Shown here: in pieces, positions 1 through 6,720 of the stretch | Layout: every line of letters begins with the position of its first letter | Position numbering within the stretch: position 1 is the first letter of the stretch | Source of the DNA: CAVVDT01 sp964568825 | GTDB lineage: Bacteria > Pseudomonadota > Alphaproteobacteria > Rhizobiales > Aestuariivirgaceae | DNA length: 12,308 nt | NCBI GenBank assembly: GCA_964568825.1 | Contig: CAZMSA010000109.1 | Coordinates: 1-12,308 of the forward strand | Direction of reading: 5' to 3' | Notes under the pieces: model-generated | Databases searched by the model: none | The model's input: only the letters and a program-made list of their open reading frames with translations | What the model was told of the DNA's origin: nothing | Made by a program: the position numbers and the translations under genes

Positions 1-9
1 TAGGCAGTG

Positions 10-65
10 GCGAAACCGCTCGCGAGCGCGCCGTGGATAGCGCTATCGTGAGCGAGCGGTTTTGC
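10..65 (+). terminator. Long hairpin, possible terminator of a gene left of the window
   Basis: GCGAAACCGCTCGC (10-23) pairs with GCGAGCGGTTTTGC (52-65): 14 pairs including one G-U. The loop holds the perfect palindrome GATAGCGCTATC (36-47), which can form an inner stem. The 3' arm contains TTTT followed by GCGGGG, so the U-tract is inside the stem and short. This could be an intrinsic terminator for a plus-strand gene off the left edge, or a mobile palindromic repeat. The left arm also overlaps the palindrome CGCTCGCGAGCG (17-28), so a shorter alternative hairpin is possible. The pairing is seen directly; the role is inferred. Confidence 0.4.
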
Positions 66-190
66 GGGGGGATGTACCGCCGTTTGCTGAAAATTCCTTG
101 GCAGGCATCGCGAGGCGGGCAGACTACGCTGCCACGGCTTGCTGTTCAAGATCGGGGTTGATGACCTGCCTGGCCTGATGGGCGACGAGG

Positions 191-256
191 GCCGCCGGGA
201 TTGCGGCAGGTGATGATGGCAGCGGAATGGGCCATGGGGGTGACGGGCCGTGGGGC
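191..256. repeat. Degenerate intergenic repeat, copy A
   Basis: The first 40 bases match 5543-5582 at about 34 positions without gaps (shared blocks such as TTGCGGCA and GCGGAATGG). After a length difference, both copies resume with GGTGACGGG and end in TGGGGC. Copy B sits inside a clear inverted repeat, but the left arm of that palindrome is not recognisable in copy A. Both copies lie just beyond gene 3' ends, as expected of a dispersed intergenic element. Copy counts elsewhere in the genome cannot be seen from here. Confidence 0.5.
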
Positions 257-267
257 GGGGTGGTCGC

Positions 268-1053
268 TCACGCCTCTTCTTCGGCCCGTGCCCACAGGCC
301 AGACAGGGTGTCGCGCAACACGGCGAGGTCCCTGGGGGTGGACAGGCGGTGGTCGCCGCCCTTGATCAGCGTCAGGGTGATGTCGTCGGCCTCGATGGCA
401 TCGTAGACCTTGCGGGCATGGGCCGGCGGCACGTCGGGGTCGGCGTCGCCTTGCAGGATGCGCACCGGGCAGGGCAGTTTCAGGCCGTCGGGCAGCACCA
501 GATGGCGGCGGCCGTCCTCGATCAGGGCGCGGGTGATAAGGTAGGGCTCGTCGGAATATTCAGACGGCCGTTCGTAAGAGCCGTGCTGCATGATCTCGTG
601 GCGGAAGTCGTCGCCGTAAGCGTTCCACATCAAATCCTCGGTCATGTCGGCGGCGGGTGCAATGAGGATGAGGCCGGCGAGCCGTCGATCCTCGACCCGC
701 ATGAGATGGCGGGCGAGCAACAGCGCCAGCCAGCCGCCCATGCTGGACCCGACCACCACCTGCGGGCCGCTGGTATGACGCTCGAAGACGGCGATGGTTT
801 CCTCCAGCCACATACCGATGGTGCCGTCGGCAAACTTGCCCCCCGAGGCGCCATGCCCGGAATAATCAAAGCGCACCAACTGACGGCCTTCATGCGCAGC
901 ATGCTCGGCCAGGCTTGCCGCCTTGGAGCCGGTCATGTCCGACTTGAAGCCCCCCAGCCACACCGCTCCGGTGGGGCGCAACGGGGTCACCGGGCCGTCG
1001 GTGAGGCCGGCAAGACACACCCCTAGACGAATATCGCACCTAAACGGCCGCAT
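268..1053 (-). CDS. Alpha/beta hydrolase, ABHD10-like
   Basis: This 261-residue serine hydrolase has the alpha/beta-hydrolase triad: nucleophile Ser104 in GSSMGG, acid Asp205 in the stretch after QGDADPDVP, and His235 in GGDHRLS. The N-terminal block WLGGFKSDMTGSKA (32-45) and the FDYSGHGASGG block (62-72) resemble bacterial relatives of ABHD10, a mitochondrial thioesterase that removes acyl groups from cysteine. An acyl-thioesterase or carboxylesterase role is therefore plausible, but the substrate is not determined. There is no signal peptide, so it is probably cytoplasmic. The ATG start is preceded on the minus strand by GAGGAG and GGAG 10 and 4 bases upstream. The first 30 residues are poorly conserved, so a slightly later start is possible. 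It is divergent from infC with a 148-bp gap to the ATT start. Confidence 0.85.
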   Translation of the reverse strand: MRPFRCDIRLGVCLAGLTDGPVTPLRPTGAVWLGGFKSDMTGSKAASLAEHAAHEGRQLVRFDYSGHGASGGKFADGTIGMWLEETIAVFERHTSGPQVVVGSSMGGWLALLLARHLMRVEDRRLAGLILIAPAADMTEDLMWNAYGDDFRHEIMQHGSYERPSEYSDEPYLITRALIEDGRRHLVLPDGLKLPCPVRILQGDADPDVPPAHARKVYDAIEADDITLTLIKGGDHRLSTPRDLAVLRDTLSGLWARAEEEA

Positions 1054-1088
1054 CTCGCTCCAACTCCTCTATCTGCCCAAGCGTTTGC

Positions 1089-1120
1089 TTGACTTGCGCC
1101 GGCTCTTAACGATTTATAGA
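1089..1120 (+). promoter_or_regulatory. Possible infC promoter
   Basis: TTGACT (1089-1094) is a good -35 candidate. The downstream AT-rich patch TTTATAGA (1113-1120) could supply a -10. The spacing is not ideal: 18 bases to TTTATA or 20 to TATAGA. A start site near 1125 would give an infC leader of about 75 nt. That leader contains a short stem GGGCG/CGCCC (1146-1150 and 1158-1162) followed by TTT. No mapping evidence exists here; this is motif inspection only. Confidence 0.35.
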
Positions 1121-1187
1121 AGCGCATTGTCCATTGGACCAGTGCGGGCGGGGGATTCGCCCTTTCAACCATGGTTGCAACAACAAC

Positions 1188-1204
1188 GAGGAGACCTGAC
1201 CATT
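1188..1204 (+). promoter_or_regulatory. infC: Ribosome binding site and ATT start of infC
   Basis: GAGGAG (1188-1193) is followed after 8 bases by the in-frame codon ATT (1202-1204). The peptide from this codon begins (I/M)RRPFRGP, which matches the usual MRRP N-terminus of alphaproteobacterial IF-3. No in-frame ATG with a binding site lies nearby. An in-frame GTG at 1142 has no Shine-Dalgarno sequence and would add 20 non-conserved residues. Confidence 0.85.
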
Positions 1205-1741
1205 CGCAGACCTTTCAGGGGACCGGTGCCGCCCACAGACGATGGCCCGCGTGTGAATGAAGCTATCGAAGCTCAAAAAGTTCTGGTGATCACCGAGGAC
1301 GGTGACAATAAAGGTATCCTGCCGCTGGAGGAAGCCATTCTCATAGCCGAGCAGATGGGCCTCGATCTGGTCGAAGTCTCACCCGGCGCCGAGCCGCCGG
1401 TGTGCAAGATCCTCGATTTCGGCAAATACAAATATCAGGCCCAGAAAAAGGCCAACGAGGCGCGCAAGAAGCAGAAGATCATTGAGATCAAGGAGATCAA
1501 GATGCGCCCCAACATCGACATTCACGACTATGACGTGAAGATGCGGGCGATCAAGCGCTTCTTCGAGGACGGCGACAAGGTCAAGGTCACGCTGCGCTTT
1601 CGCGGCCGCGAAATGGCCCATACCGAAATCGGCCGCAGGGTGCTCGATCGGGTCCGGAACGACACCGCCGAAGAGGCCAAGGTCGAATCCGACGCCCGCA
1701 TGGAAGGCCGCCAGATGGTCATGGTGCTGGCGCCCAAGTAA
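1202..1741 (+). CDS. infC: Translation initiation factor IF-3
   Basis: This 179-residue IF-3 binds the 30S subunit, blocks premature 50S joining and checks start-codon and initiator-tRNA pairing. The N-terminal domain (about 8-80) has GPRVNEAI, LDLVEVSP and PPVCKILDFGKYKY. A lysine-rich linker helix follows (about 80-98). The C-terminal domain (about 99-179) has IKMRPNID, HDYDVK, VTLRFRGREMAH and ends MVMVLAPK, the normal family end. The start is the non-canonical ATT at 1202; the open frame continues upstream to 923, but that part is antisense to the hydrolase gene and not conserved. In E. coli, IF-3 represses its own AUU-started mRNA by rejecting non-canonical start codons, and the same feedback is likely here. 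Unlike the classic infC-rpmI-rplT operon, the ribosomal protein genes do not follow; the next gene converges. Confidence 0.97.
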   Translation: MRRPFRGPVPPTDDGPRVNEAIEAQKVLVITEDGDNKGILPLEEAILIAEQMGLDLVEVSPGAEPPVCKILDFGKYKYQAQKKANEARKKQKIIEIKEIKMRPNIDIHDYDVKMRAIKRFFEDGDKVKVTLRFRGREMAHTEIGRRVLDRVRNDTAEEAKVESDARMEGRQMVMVLAPK

Positions 1742-1742
1742 T

Positions 1743-1757
1743 CTCGCCTCAGGCGAG
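1743..1757. terminator. Small hairpin between converging infC and HAD gene
   Basis: CTCGCC (1743-1748) and GGCGAG (1752-1757) form a perfect 6-bp GC-rich stem with a TCA loop. That TCA is the complement of the HAD gene's TGA stop. The hairpin starts 2 bases after the infC TAA. No T-run follows on either strand, so it would be a weak intrinsic terminator at best. It may only stabilise 3' ends. Confidence 0.3.
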
Positions 1758-2477
1758 GCCAGCTGCCTTCGCCATCGAGATCATGTCGGGAAAGATGAAA
1801 TCGCAACTCGGGCGCTCGGCTACCTTGGCCGTGGCGCCCCAGTTGTCGCTGGTCGACAGTCCCTGGCGATCGATCCAGGCATTGGCGAGGCCATGGGCGC
1901 GGGCTTCGATATGATCGTGGAAGAGGCTCTGGGCGGTGTGCAGGATGTCACCCTTGGCGATGCCGTAATCGGCCTTGAGGTGGTCGAGCATGAACTTGAA
2001 ATTACGTGGGTCCGGCTTGTAGGAACCGATGTCCTCGGCCGTAAAGACGGCATCGAATGTGACCCCGAGCTTGAGGTTCGAGGCGGCAAAGCCGGCGCGG
2101 TCCACATTCGACAGGATCACCAGCTTGTAACGCTTTTTCAGCTTCCTGAGCGCCCCGGCGCTGTCGGGAAATGCCGGCCAGTTGGGCAGCGAGCGCCCGA
2201 AGGCGGCGTCGAGGTCGTCGCTTGTCTTCAGATGCAGTTCGCCGGCCATGTCATGATGGGCGCGGGCCAGGATGCCGGGATAGAGCATGGCCGGATGCTC
2301 GGCCTGCGCCGCGCTTTCAGCCCGCGCGTAGACGGCAAGCGCCGTGCCGCGGTCCACATCGCAGCCGTTGGCGGCATAAAGCGGTTGCAGGGCGTCCCAG
2401 ATGCCCGATTCCCAGTCGATGAGGGTACCGTAACAGTCGAAGCTGAGGGTGGAGAATTCGTCGAGGCGCTTCATCAT
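1749..2477 (-). CDS. HAD hydrolase, haloacid dehalogenase type II-like
   Basis: This 242-residue HAD-superfamily enzyme shows the motifs in order: motif I FDCYGTLID with nucleophile Asp14, motif II Ser123-Asn124 in ILSNVD, motif III Lys154 in SYKPD, and an acidic motif IV around LFHDHIEA (185-192). Motif I is DxYGT rather than the DxD of phosphatases. That is the pattern of L-2-haloacid dehalogenases (HAD type II), which form an aspartyl ester and release halide. True dehalogenase activity is not assured, since many genomic members have unknown substrates. The start chosen is ATG 2477, with AAGGG 9 bases upstream; ATG 2474 and 2483 are alternatives. An upstream in-frame ATG at 2528 would overlap the gap promoter and lacks a binding site. 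It is divergent from gap and converges on infC with 7 bp between stops. Confidence 0.85.
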   Translation of the reverse strand: MMKRLDEFSTLSFDCYGTLIDWESGIWDALQPLYAANGCDVDRGTALAVYARAESAAQAEHPAMLYPGILARAHHDMAGELHLKTSDDLDAAFGRSLPNWPAFPDSAGALRKLKKRYKLVILSNVDRAGFAASNLKLGVTFDAVFTAEDIGSYKPDPRNFKFMLDHLKADYGIAKGDILHTAQSLFHDHIEARAHGLANAWIDRQGLSTSDNWGATAKVAERPSCDFIFPDMISMAKAAGLA

Positions 2478-2510
2478 GCACATTTTCCCTTGCGTTCTAC
2501 CGGGCGTCGA

Positions 2511-2538
2511 TTGACCGTGATGCGCCATCGTCTATAAG
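2511..2538 (+). promoter_or_regulatory. Promoter of gap
   Basis: TTGACC (2511-2516) and TATAAG (2533-2538) are separated by 16 bases, a good housekeeping-sigma promoter. A start near 2545 gives a leader of about 35 nt to the gap ATG. It lies in the 101-bp gap shared with the divergent HAD gene. Confidence 0.65.
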
Positions 2539-2566
2539 AGCGCGCAACAACGTGCAATGCTCTTTC

Positions 2567-2573
2567 AAGGAGG
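2567..2573 (+). promoter_or_regulatory. gap: Ribosome binding site deciding the gap start
   Basis: AAGGAGG, a near-perfect Shine-Dalgarno sequence, stands 5 bases before ATG 2579. It rules out the earlier in-frame ATG at 2552, whose nine extra residues are not part of the GAPDH family. Confidence 0.85.
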
Positions 2574-2578
2574 CTTTC

Positions 2579-3586
2579 ATGGCCCTGCGTGTGGGGATCA
2601 ACGGCTTTGGCCGCATCGGCCGCAACGTCTTGCGTGCCATTATCGAGGCGGGCCGCGGCGATATCGAGGTGGTGGGGCTGAACGATCTCGGGCCGGTGGA
2701 GACCAACGCCCACTTGATGCGCTTCGACTCGGTGCACGGGCGCTTCCCCGGCGAGGTGAAGGTTTCAGGCGATAGCATCGACGTCGGCCGCGGCCCCATC
2801 AAGGTGACCGCCGAACGCGACCCCGCAAAGCTGCCGTGGAAGGATCTGGGCGTCGACATCGCGCTCGAATGCACCGGCATCTTTACCTCCAAGGAAAAGG
2901 CCTCGGCGCATCTCGCCGCCGGTGCGAAGCGTGTCCTTGTCTCCGCCCCCGCCGATGGCGCCGACCTCACCGTGGTCTATGGCGTCAACCACATGAAACT
3001 GACGAGCGGTCATGTGGTGGTCTCCAACGCCTCGTGCACCACCAACTGCCTCGCCCCCGTGGTCAAGGTGCTGCATGATGCGGTCGGCATCGACAAGGGT
3101 TTCATGACCACCATCCATGCCTATACCGGCGATCAGCCGACGCTGGATACCCTGCACAAGGATCTGTATCGCGGCCGCGCCGCCGCCATGTCGATGATCC
3201 CCACCTCCACCGGTGCCGCCAAGGCCGTCGGCCTCGTCCTGCCGGAATTGCAAGGCAGGCTGGATGGCGTCTCCATCCGCGTTCCCACCCCCAACGTCTC
3301 GGTCATCGACCTGAAATGCGTGATGAAGCGGGCAACCTCGGTGGAAGAGGTCAACGCCGCGATGCAGCGCGCCGCCGCCCAGGAACTGAAGGGCATCCTC
3401 GCCATCACCGCCCAGCCCAACGTCTCCATCGACTTCAACCACGACAATCATTCCTCCACCTTTGCCCTCGACCAGACCAAGGTGATGGACGGCACCTTCG
3501 TGCGCGTGCTCGCGTGGTATGACAACGAGTGGGGCTTTTCCAACCGCATGGCCGACACCGCCGTCGCCATGGGCAAGTTGATCTGA
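2579..3586 (+). CDS. gap: Type I glyceraldehyde-3-phosphate dehydrogenase
   Basis: This 335-residue cytoplasmic enzyme oxidises glyceraldehyde-3-phosphate to 1,3-bisphosphoglycerate with NAD(P)+, and runs in reverse in gluconeogenesis or the Calvin cycle. The Rossmann domain opens with GINGFGRIGRNVLRA (6-20), and Asn35-Asp36 ends its second strand. The active site is SNASCTTNC, with Cys153 and base His180 in TIHAYTGDQ. The C-terminal catalytic domain ends WYDNEWGFSNRM. Asp36 favours NAD. The loop after the DQPTLD stretch reads TLHKD instead of the LPHKD of strict NAD enzymes, so cofactor preference is not certain. The length is typical. It has its own promoter and strong binding site and is followed after 16 bp by rpe. 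Phosphoglycerate kinase, often the next gene, is absent here. Confidence 0.97.
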   Translation: MALRVGINGFGRIGRNVLRAIIEAGRGDIEVVGLNDLGPVETNAHLMRFDSVHGRFPGEVKVSGDSIDVGRGPIKVTAERDPAKLPWKDLGVDIALECTGIFTSKEKASAHLAAGAKRVLVSAPADGADLTVVYGVNHMKLTSGHVVVSNASCTTNCLAPVVKVLHDAVGIDKGFMTTIHAYTGDQPTLDTLHKDLYRGRAAAMSMIPTSTGAAKAVGLVLPELQGRLDGVSIRVPTPNVSVIDLKCVMKRATSVEEVNAAMQRAAAQELKGILAITAQPNVSIDFNHDNHSSTFALDQTKVMDGTFVRVLAWYDNEWGFSNRMADTAVAMGKLI

Positions 3587-3602
3587 AAGGTCGCACCAGC
3601 CC

Positions 3603-4274
3603 ATGACCCGGCCGTTGCTGATTGCCCCTTCCATCCTGTCGGCCGACTTTGCCCGGCTCGGCGAGGAAATCCGCGTCATCGACGCTGGCGGCTGCGACTG
3701 GGTGCATGTGGACGTGATGGACGGGCATTTCGTGCCCAACATCTCCATCGGCCCGCTGGTGGTTGAGGCGATCAGGCCGGTGACGAAAAAGCTGCTCGAC
3801 GTGCACCTGATGATCGCCCCCGCCGATCCTTACATCGAAGCCTTCGCGGCCGCCGGCGCCGACCTCATCACGGTGCACGCCGAAGCAGGTCCGCATCTCC
3901 ACCGCTCGCTCGGGTTCATCAGGAAACTCGGCAAGAAGGCCGGCGTGTCGCTCAATCCGGCAACACCCGAGGACGTTCTCGATTATGTGCTCGATGATCT
4001 CGACCTGATCCTGGTGATGAGCGTCAATCCCGGCTTCGGCGGCCAGGGTTTTATCCCCGGCATGATCGAAAAGATCGCCCGCATCCGCGCCATGATCGGC
4101 GATCGCGATATTCATCTGGAAGTCGATGGCGGAGTAACCCCCGCCAATGCCGGTGCCATCGCGTCCGCCGGCGCCGATGTGCTGGTGGCCGGTTCGGCGG
4201 TGTTCAGGGGCAACGATCCCACAACCTATGCCGCCAACATCGCCGCCCTGCGCCAGGCGGGCGGCAAGGCTTAG
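3603..4274 (+). CDS. rpe: Ribulose-phosphate 3-epimerase
   Basis: This 223-residue TIM-barrel enzyme interconverts D-ribulose-5-phosphate and D-xylulose-5-phosphate in the pentose phosphate pathway, and in the Calvin cycle where present. Visible signatures are APSILSADF (8-16), the VHVDVMDGHFVPN motif (34-46) with metal ligand His35 and catalytic Asp37, His68 in LLDVHLM, MSVNPGFGGQ (139-148), and EVDGGV (173-178) with the second catalytic Asp175. GSAVF (197-201) begins the phosphate-binding end. The length and both ends fit the family. It starts 16 bp after gap with only AAAGG 12 bases upstream, so it is most likely co-transcribed with gap and perhaps translationally helped by it. The pairing fits shared control of triose and pentose phosphate flux. 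Confidence 0.97.
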   Translation: MTRPLLIAPSILSADFARLGEEIRVIDAGGCDWVHVDVMDGHFVPNISIGPLVVEAIRPVTKKLLDVHLMIAPADPYIEAFAAAGADLITVHAEAGPHLHRSLGFIRKLGKKAGVSLNPATPEDVLDYVLDDLDLILVMSVNPGFGGQGFIPGMIEKIARIRAMIGDRDIHLEVDGGVTPANAGAIASAGADVLVAGSAVFRGNDPTTYAANIAALRQAGGKA

Positions 4275-4312
4275 CTCCCGAAACGCCAGCGAATCGCGCT
4301 ATCCTTTCCACC

Positions 4313-5494
4313 ATGAACCTCTCGATGCCGCTTTTCGATCTGGGCGGACACGCCGTGACGCTGGCCGAAGGGGCCGTGGCGACGGGCGTGCTCGTGCTTG
4401 TGCTGCTGCTGGCTGCTGTCGGTTTTTCGTGGCGCGCCGGGCGCACCCGCCATGCCGAGGCAATGGAAGCAGCGCGGCGGGCAGGCGAGCTGGAGTTGCG
4501 TCTGGCCGAGATGGCCGGCCAGTTGCGCGCCTTCGGCGAGGCCGCCCACAACCGCGAGACCAGCATGGCGAAAACCCTCGATGAGCGCCTGCATCAGGTG
4601 AGCCATCGCGTCGGCCTGGGCTTGAGCGAGAATTCCGAACGCACCACCCAGTCGTTGCAGCAACTGCATGAACGCCTCGCCGTCATCGATTCGGCGCAAG
4701 CCAACCTCACCCGCCTGTCGTCGGAAATGCTCACCCTCAAGGATATCCTGTCCAACAAGCAGGCGCGCGGCGCCTATGGCCAGGCGCGCATGGAGGCGAT
4801 CATCCGCGACGGGCTGCACGGCACCGCCTATACCTTTCAGGCGACCCTTTCCAATGGCACCCGCCCCGACTGCCTCATCACCTTGCCCGATTCACCGCTG
4901 GCCATCGTCATCGACGCCAAATTCCCGCTGGAGGCCTTCAACGCCCTGAAGGAAGCGCGCGACGAGGCCGCGGTCCGCCAGGCCGGCCAGCAACTGCGCC
5001 AGGATGTCGGGCGCCACATCAAGGACATCGCCGACAAATACCTCATTGCCGGCGAGACCCACGAGACGGCCATCCTGTTCGTGCCGTCGGAATCGGTCTA
5101 CGCCGACCTCTACGAGCATTTCGAGGACGTCATCCAGAAGGCCCATCGCCAGCGCGTGGTGCTCGCCTCGCCCAACATCCTGATGCTGCTGGTGCAGACC
5201 ATGCAAGCCATATTCAAGGACGGACGCATGCGCGAGCAGGCCCACCTGATCCAGAAGGAAGTGGCAAGCCTGCTCGATGACGTGGGGCGGCTGCGCGACC
5301 GGGTGGTCGACCTGCAACGGCATTTCAGCCAGGCGGGCCAGGACATCGACAAGCTGCTCATCTCCTCCCAGAAGATCGCCACCCGCGGCGCCCGCATCGA
5401 GCAGGTGGAACTGGGCGAGGACGCCGCGGGCAAGGTCGAGGCCAAGCCGGACGCCAAGCCGGCGCTGGTGTCGGAGCGGCGCGAAGCCTCCTAG
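4313..5494 (+). CDS. rmuC: DNA recombination protein RmuC homologue
   Basis: This 393-residue RmuC-family protein limits inversions at short inverted repeats in E. coli and is thought to be a nuclease, though its biochemistry is poorly defined. Residues about 18-40 form one hydrophobic segment, suggesting a membrane anchor. Residues about 45-150 are charged and heptad-like, a probable coiled coil. The RmuC domain (about 150-370) contains ARGAYGQ, and RPD (185-187) followed by IDAKFPL (200-206), where Asp186 and Asp201-x-Lys203 fit a PD-(D/E)xK nuclease core. FVPSESVYADL and a second coiled coil (about 305-365) follow. It is shorter than E. coli RmuC (475 residues) mainly in the N-terminal coiled coil. 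It lies 38 bp after rpe on the same strand, probably as the last gene of the gap transcript. The start has no strong binding site. Confidence 0.92.
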   Translation: MNLSMPLFDLGGHAVTLAEGAVATGVLVLVLLLAAVGFSWRAGRTRHAEAMEAARRAGELELRLAEMAGQLRAFGEAAHNRETSMAKTLDERLHQVSHRVGLGLSENSERTTQSLQQLHERLAVIDSAQANLTRLSSEMLTLKDILSNKQARGAYGQARMEAIIRDGLHGTAYTFQATLSNGTRPDCLITLPDSPLAIVIDAKFPLEAFNALKEARDEAAVRQAGQQLRQDVGRHIKDIADKYLIAGETHETAILFVPSESVYADLYEHFEDVIQKAHRQRVVLASPNILMLLVQTMQAIFKDGRMREQAHLIQKEVASLLDDVGRLRDRVVDLQRHFSQAGQDIDKLLISSQKIATRGARIEQVELGEDAAGKVEAKPDAKPALVSERREAS

Positions 5495-5511
5495 AATTTG
5501 ACTTTCACCAT

Positions 5512-5624
5512 CGTCATGCCGGGACTTGATCCCTGCATCCATGCCGCCGGGGTTGCGGCAAGTGGTGAGGGGCGCGGAATGGACCCCTGGGTCAAGCCCC
5601 AGGTGACGGGTTCGACGGTGGGGC
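5512..5624. repeat. Intergenic inverted repeat (copy B) between rmuC and recR
   Basis: The left arm (5512-5545, beginning CGTCATGCCGGGACTTGATC) and right arm (5576-5608, ending CAAGCCCCAGGTGACG) are imperfect reverse complements and would form a long hairpin with a loop of about 30 bases. The loop and right flank (5543-5624) match copy A at 191-256. This style of palindrome, GTCATGCCGGG..CTTGA.. with its complement, is familiar from intergenic regions of many alphaproteobacteria. It sits between two converging genes, where it could act as a bidirectional terminator or transcript-end stabiliser. A second small stem, AGGGTC/GACCCT (5704-5709 and 5719-5724), overlaps the recR stop. No T-tract follows it. 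Confidence 0.7.
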
Positions 5625-5723
5625 AGTGATTGAGGGGTCATGCCTTGTGGCCCTGGGTCGTCGAGTCAGGCCCGCCGATGACACTTTGGGGAGGGGGTGG
5701 GGTAGGGTCTCTTGCGTCGACCC

Positions 5724-6329
5724 TCAGTAGGGGCGGCGCGACTTGATGGCGGCGACGAGGGTGCCTTCGTCGAGATAATCGAGTTCACCCCCCACCGGCA
5801 CGCCGTGCGCCAGGCGCGAGACCGCGATGTCGATGCCTTTGAGGCGTTCGGTGATGTAATGGGCGGTGGTCTGGCCATCGACGGTGGCATTGACCGCCAG
5901 CACCACCTCGCGCACCCCGCCCTGGGCGCAGCGATCGATCAGGGCTTCGATGCTGAGGTCTTCCGGGCGCACCCCCTCGATCGCCGACAGGGTGCCGCCG
6001 AGCACGTGATAGAGGCCGGAATGGGCGCCTGAGCGTTCCAGCGCCCACAGATCGCCCACATCCTCCACCACCACGATGAGACCCTTGTCACGGCGCTCGT
6101 CGCGGCACAGGGTGCATGGATCGACGGTATCGATGTTGCCGCAGGTGCTGCACGTGACCACCCGCTGGCGCGCCACATCGAGCGCCGAGGTGAGGGGGTC
6201 GAGCAGCTTTTCCCGGTTCTTGATGAGGTGCAGCGCGGCGCGCCTGGCCGAGCGCGGCCCCAGACCCGGGAGCCGCGCGAGCAGCTGGATCAGGCGTTCG
6301 ATCTCGGTGCCGATGGTCTGGCGGGCCAT
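5724..6329 (-). CDS. recR: Recombination mediator RecR
   Basis: This 201-residue protein is the RecR subunit of RecFOR/RecOR, which loads RecA on gapped single-stranded DNA. The N-terminal helix-hairpin-helix has LARLPGLGPRSARRAALH (17-34). The C4 zinc finger uses Cys60, Cys63, Cys72 and Cys75. The Toprim domain (about 84-180) includes VVVEDVGDLWALE and ends with AHGVPVGGELDYLDEGTL (174-191), the family signature. The length is standard. It is the last gene of dnaX-ybaB-recR, starting 10 bp after ybaB with no clear binding site, so translation is probably coupled to ybaB. Confidence 0.97.
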   Translation of the reverse strand: MARQTIGTEIERLIQLLARLPGLGPRSARRAALHLIKNREKLLDPLTSALDVARQRVVTCSTCGNIDTVDPCTLCRDERRDKGLIVVVEDVGDLWALERSGAHSGLYHVLGGTLSAIEGVRPEDLSIEALIDRCAQGGVREVVLAVNATVDGQTTAHYITERLKGIDIAVSRLAHGVPVGGELDYLDEGTLVAAIKSRRPY

Positions 6330-6339
6330 TGAGGCGCCG

Positions 6340-6663
6340 TCACACGGGAAGCTGGAAGCCGGGCGGCAACGGCAGTCCGCCGGTGACTTCCTTCATCTCG
6401 GCGGCCAGCTTGTCCTCCATGCGGGCGCGCGCCTCGGCATGGGCGGCGATGATCAGGTCTTCGAGGATCTCGCGTTCTTCAGGCTTCATCAGGCTGTCGT
6501 CGATCGTGAGGCTTTTCAGTGCGCCCTTGCCGGAGAGCACCACGCAAACCAGCCCGCCGCCGGCGCGGCCTTCGATTTCCATGGTCTCCAGCTTTGCCTG
6601 CATCTCCTGCATGCGGGTCTGCATCTCCTGCACCTGCTTCATCATGGCGCCGAGATCCTTCAT
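6340..6663 (-). CDS. Nucleoid-associated protein YbaB/EbfC family
   Basis: This small 107-residue protein of the YbaB/EbfC family forms dimers with a tweezer shape and binds DNA with little sequence specificity. The N-terminal helix (1-30) begins MKDLGAMMKQVQEMQTRMQE, followed by the glycine-rich strand GRAGGGLVCVVLSGKG and the helix with EDLIIAAHAEA (about 68-78). It ends PLPPGFQLPV, close to the usual PGFKLPF-type end. AAAGGA 9 bases upstream of the ATG supports the start. It lies between dnaX (57 bp upstream) and recR, the conserved arrangement across bacteria, and may link nucleoid structure with recombination; its exact role in this operon is unresolved. Confidence 0.95.
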   Translation of the reverse strand: MKDLGAMMKQVQEMQTRMQEMQAKLETMEIEGRAGGGLVCVVLSGKGALKSLTIDDSLMKPEEREILEDLIIAAHAEARARMEDKLAAEMKEVTGGLPLPPGFQLPV

Positions 6664-6720
6664 GTCGAAAGTTCCTTTCTGCTCATCGGTTGATAGTGGC
6701 GGGATCGCCGGCCGCAGGTT

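Larger units (their letters stand above)
1..267. other. Non-coding flank at left edge
   Basis: I see no credible gene here. No reading frame has recognisable protein similarity or a start with a ribosome binding site. The stretch contains a strong hairpin (10-65) and a degenerate repeat (191-256), both described separately. The middle part (about 66-190) shows nothing recognisable; it could be decayed sequence between the hydrolase gene and whatever lies beyond the left edge. Confidence 0.5.

Noticed and set aside
923..1201. Upstream in-frame extension of infC to ATG 923
   Set aside because: It is antisense to the hydrolase gene for much of its length, has no binding site, is not conserved in IF-3, and passes through the likely promoter.
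1171..1260. 29-codon frame starting ATGGTTGCA that overlaps the infC start in another frame
   Set aside because: No ribosome binding site precedes it and the peptide has no recognisable features; probably chance.
2765..3748. Minus-strand open frame of 327 codons
   Set aside because: It is antisense to gap and the start of rpe; glycine- and histidine-rich low-complexity shadow of high-GC coding sequence.
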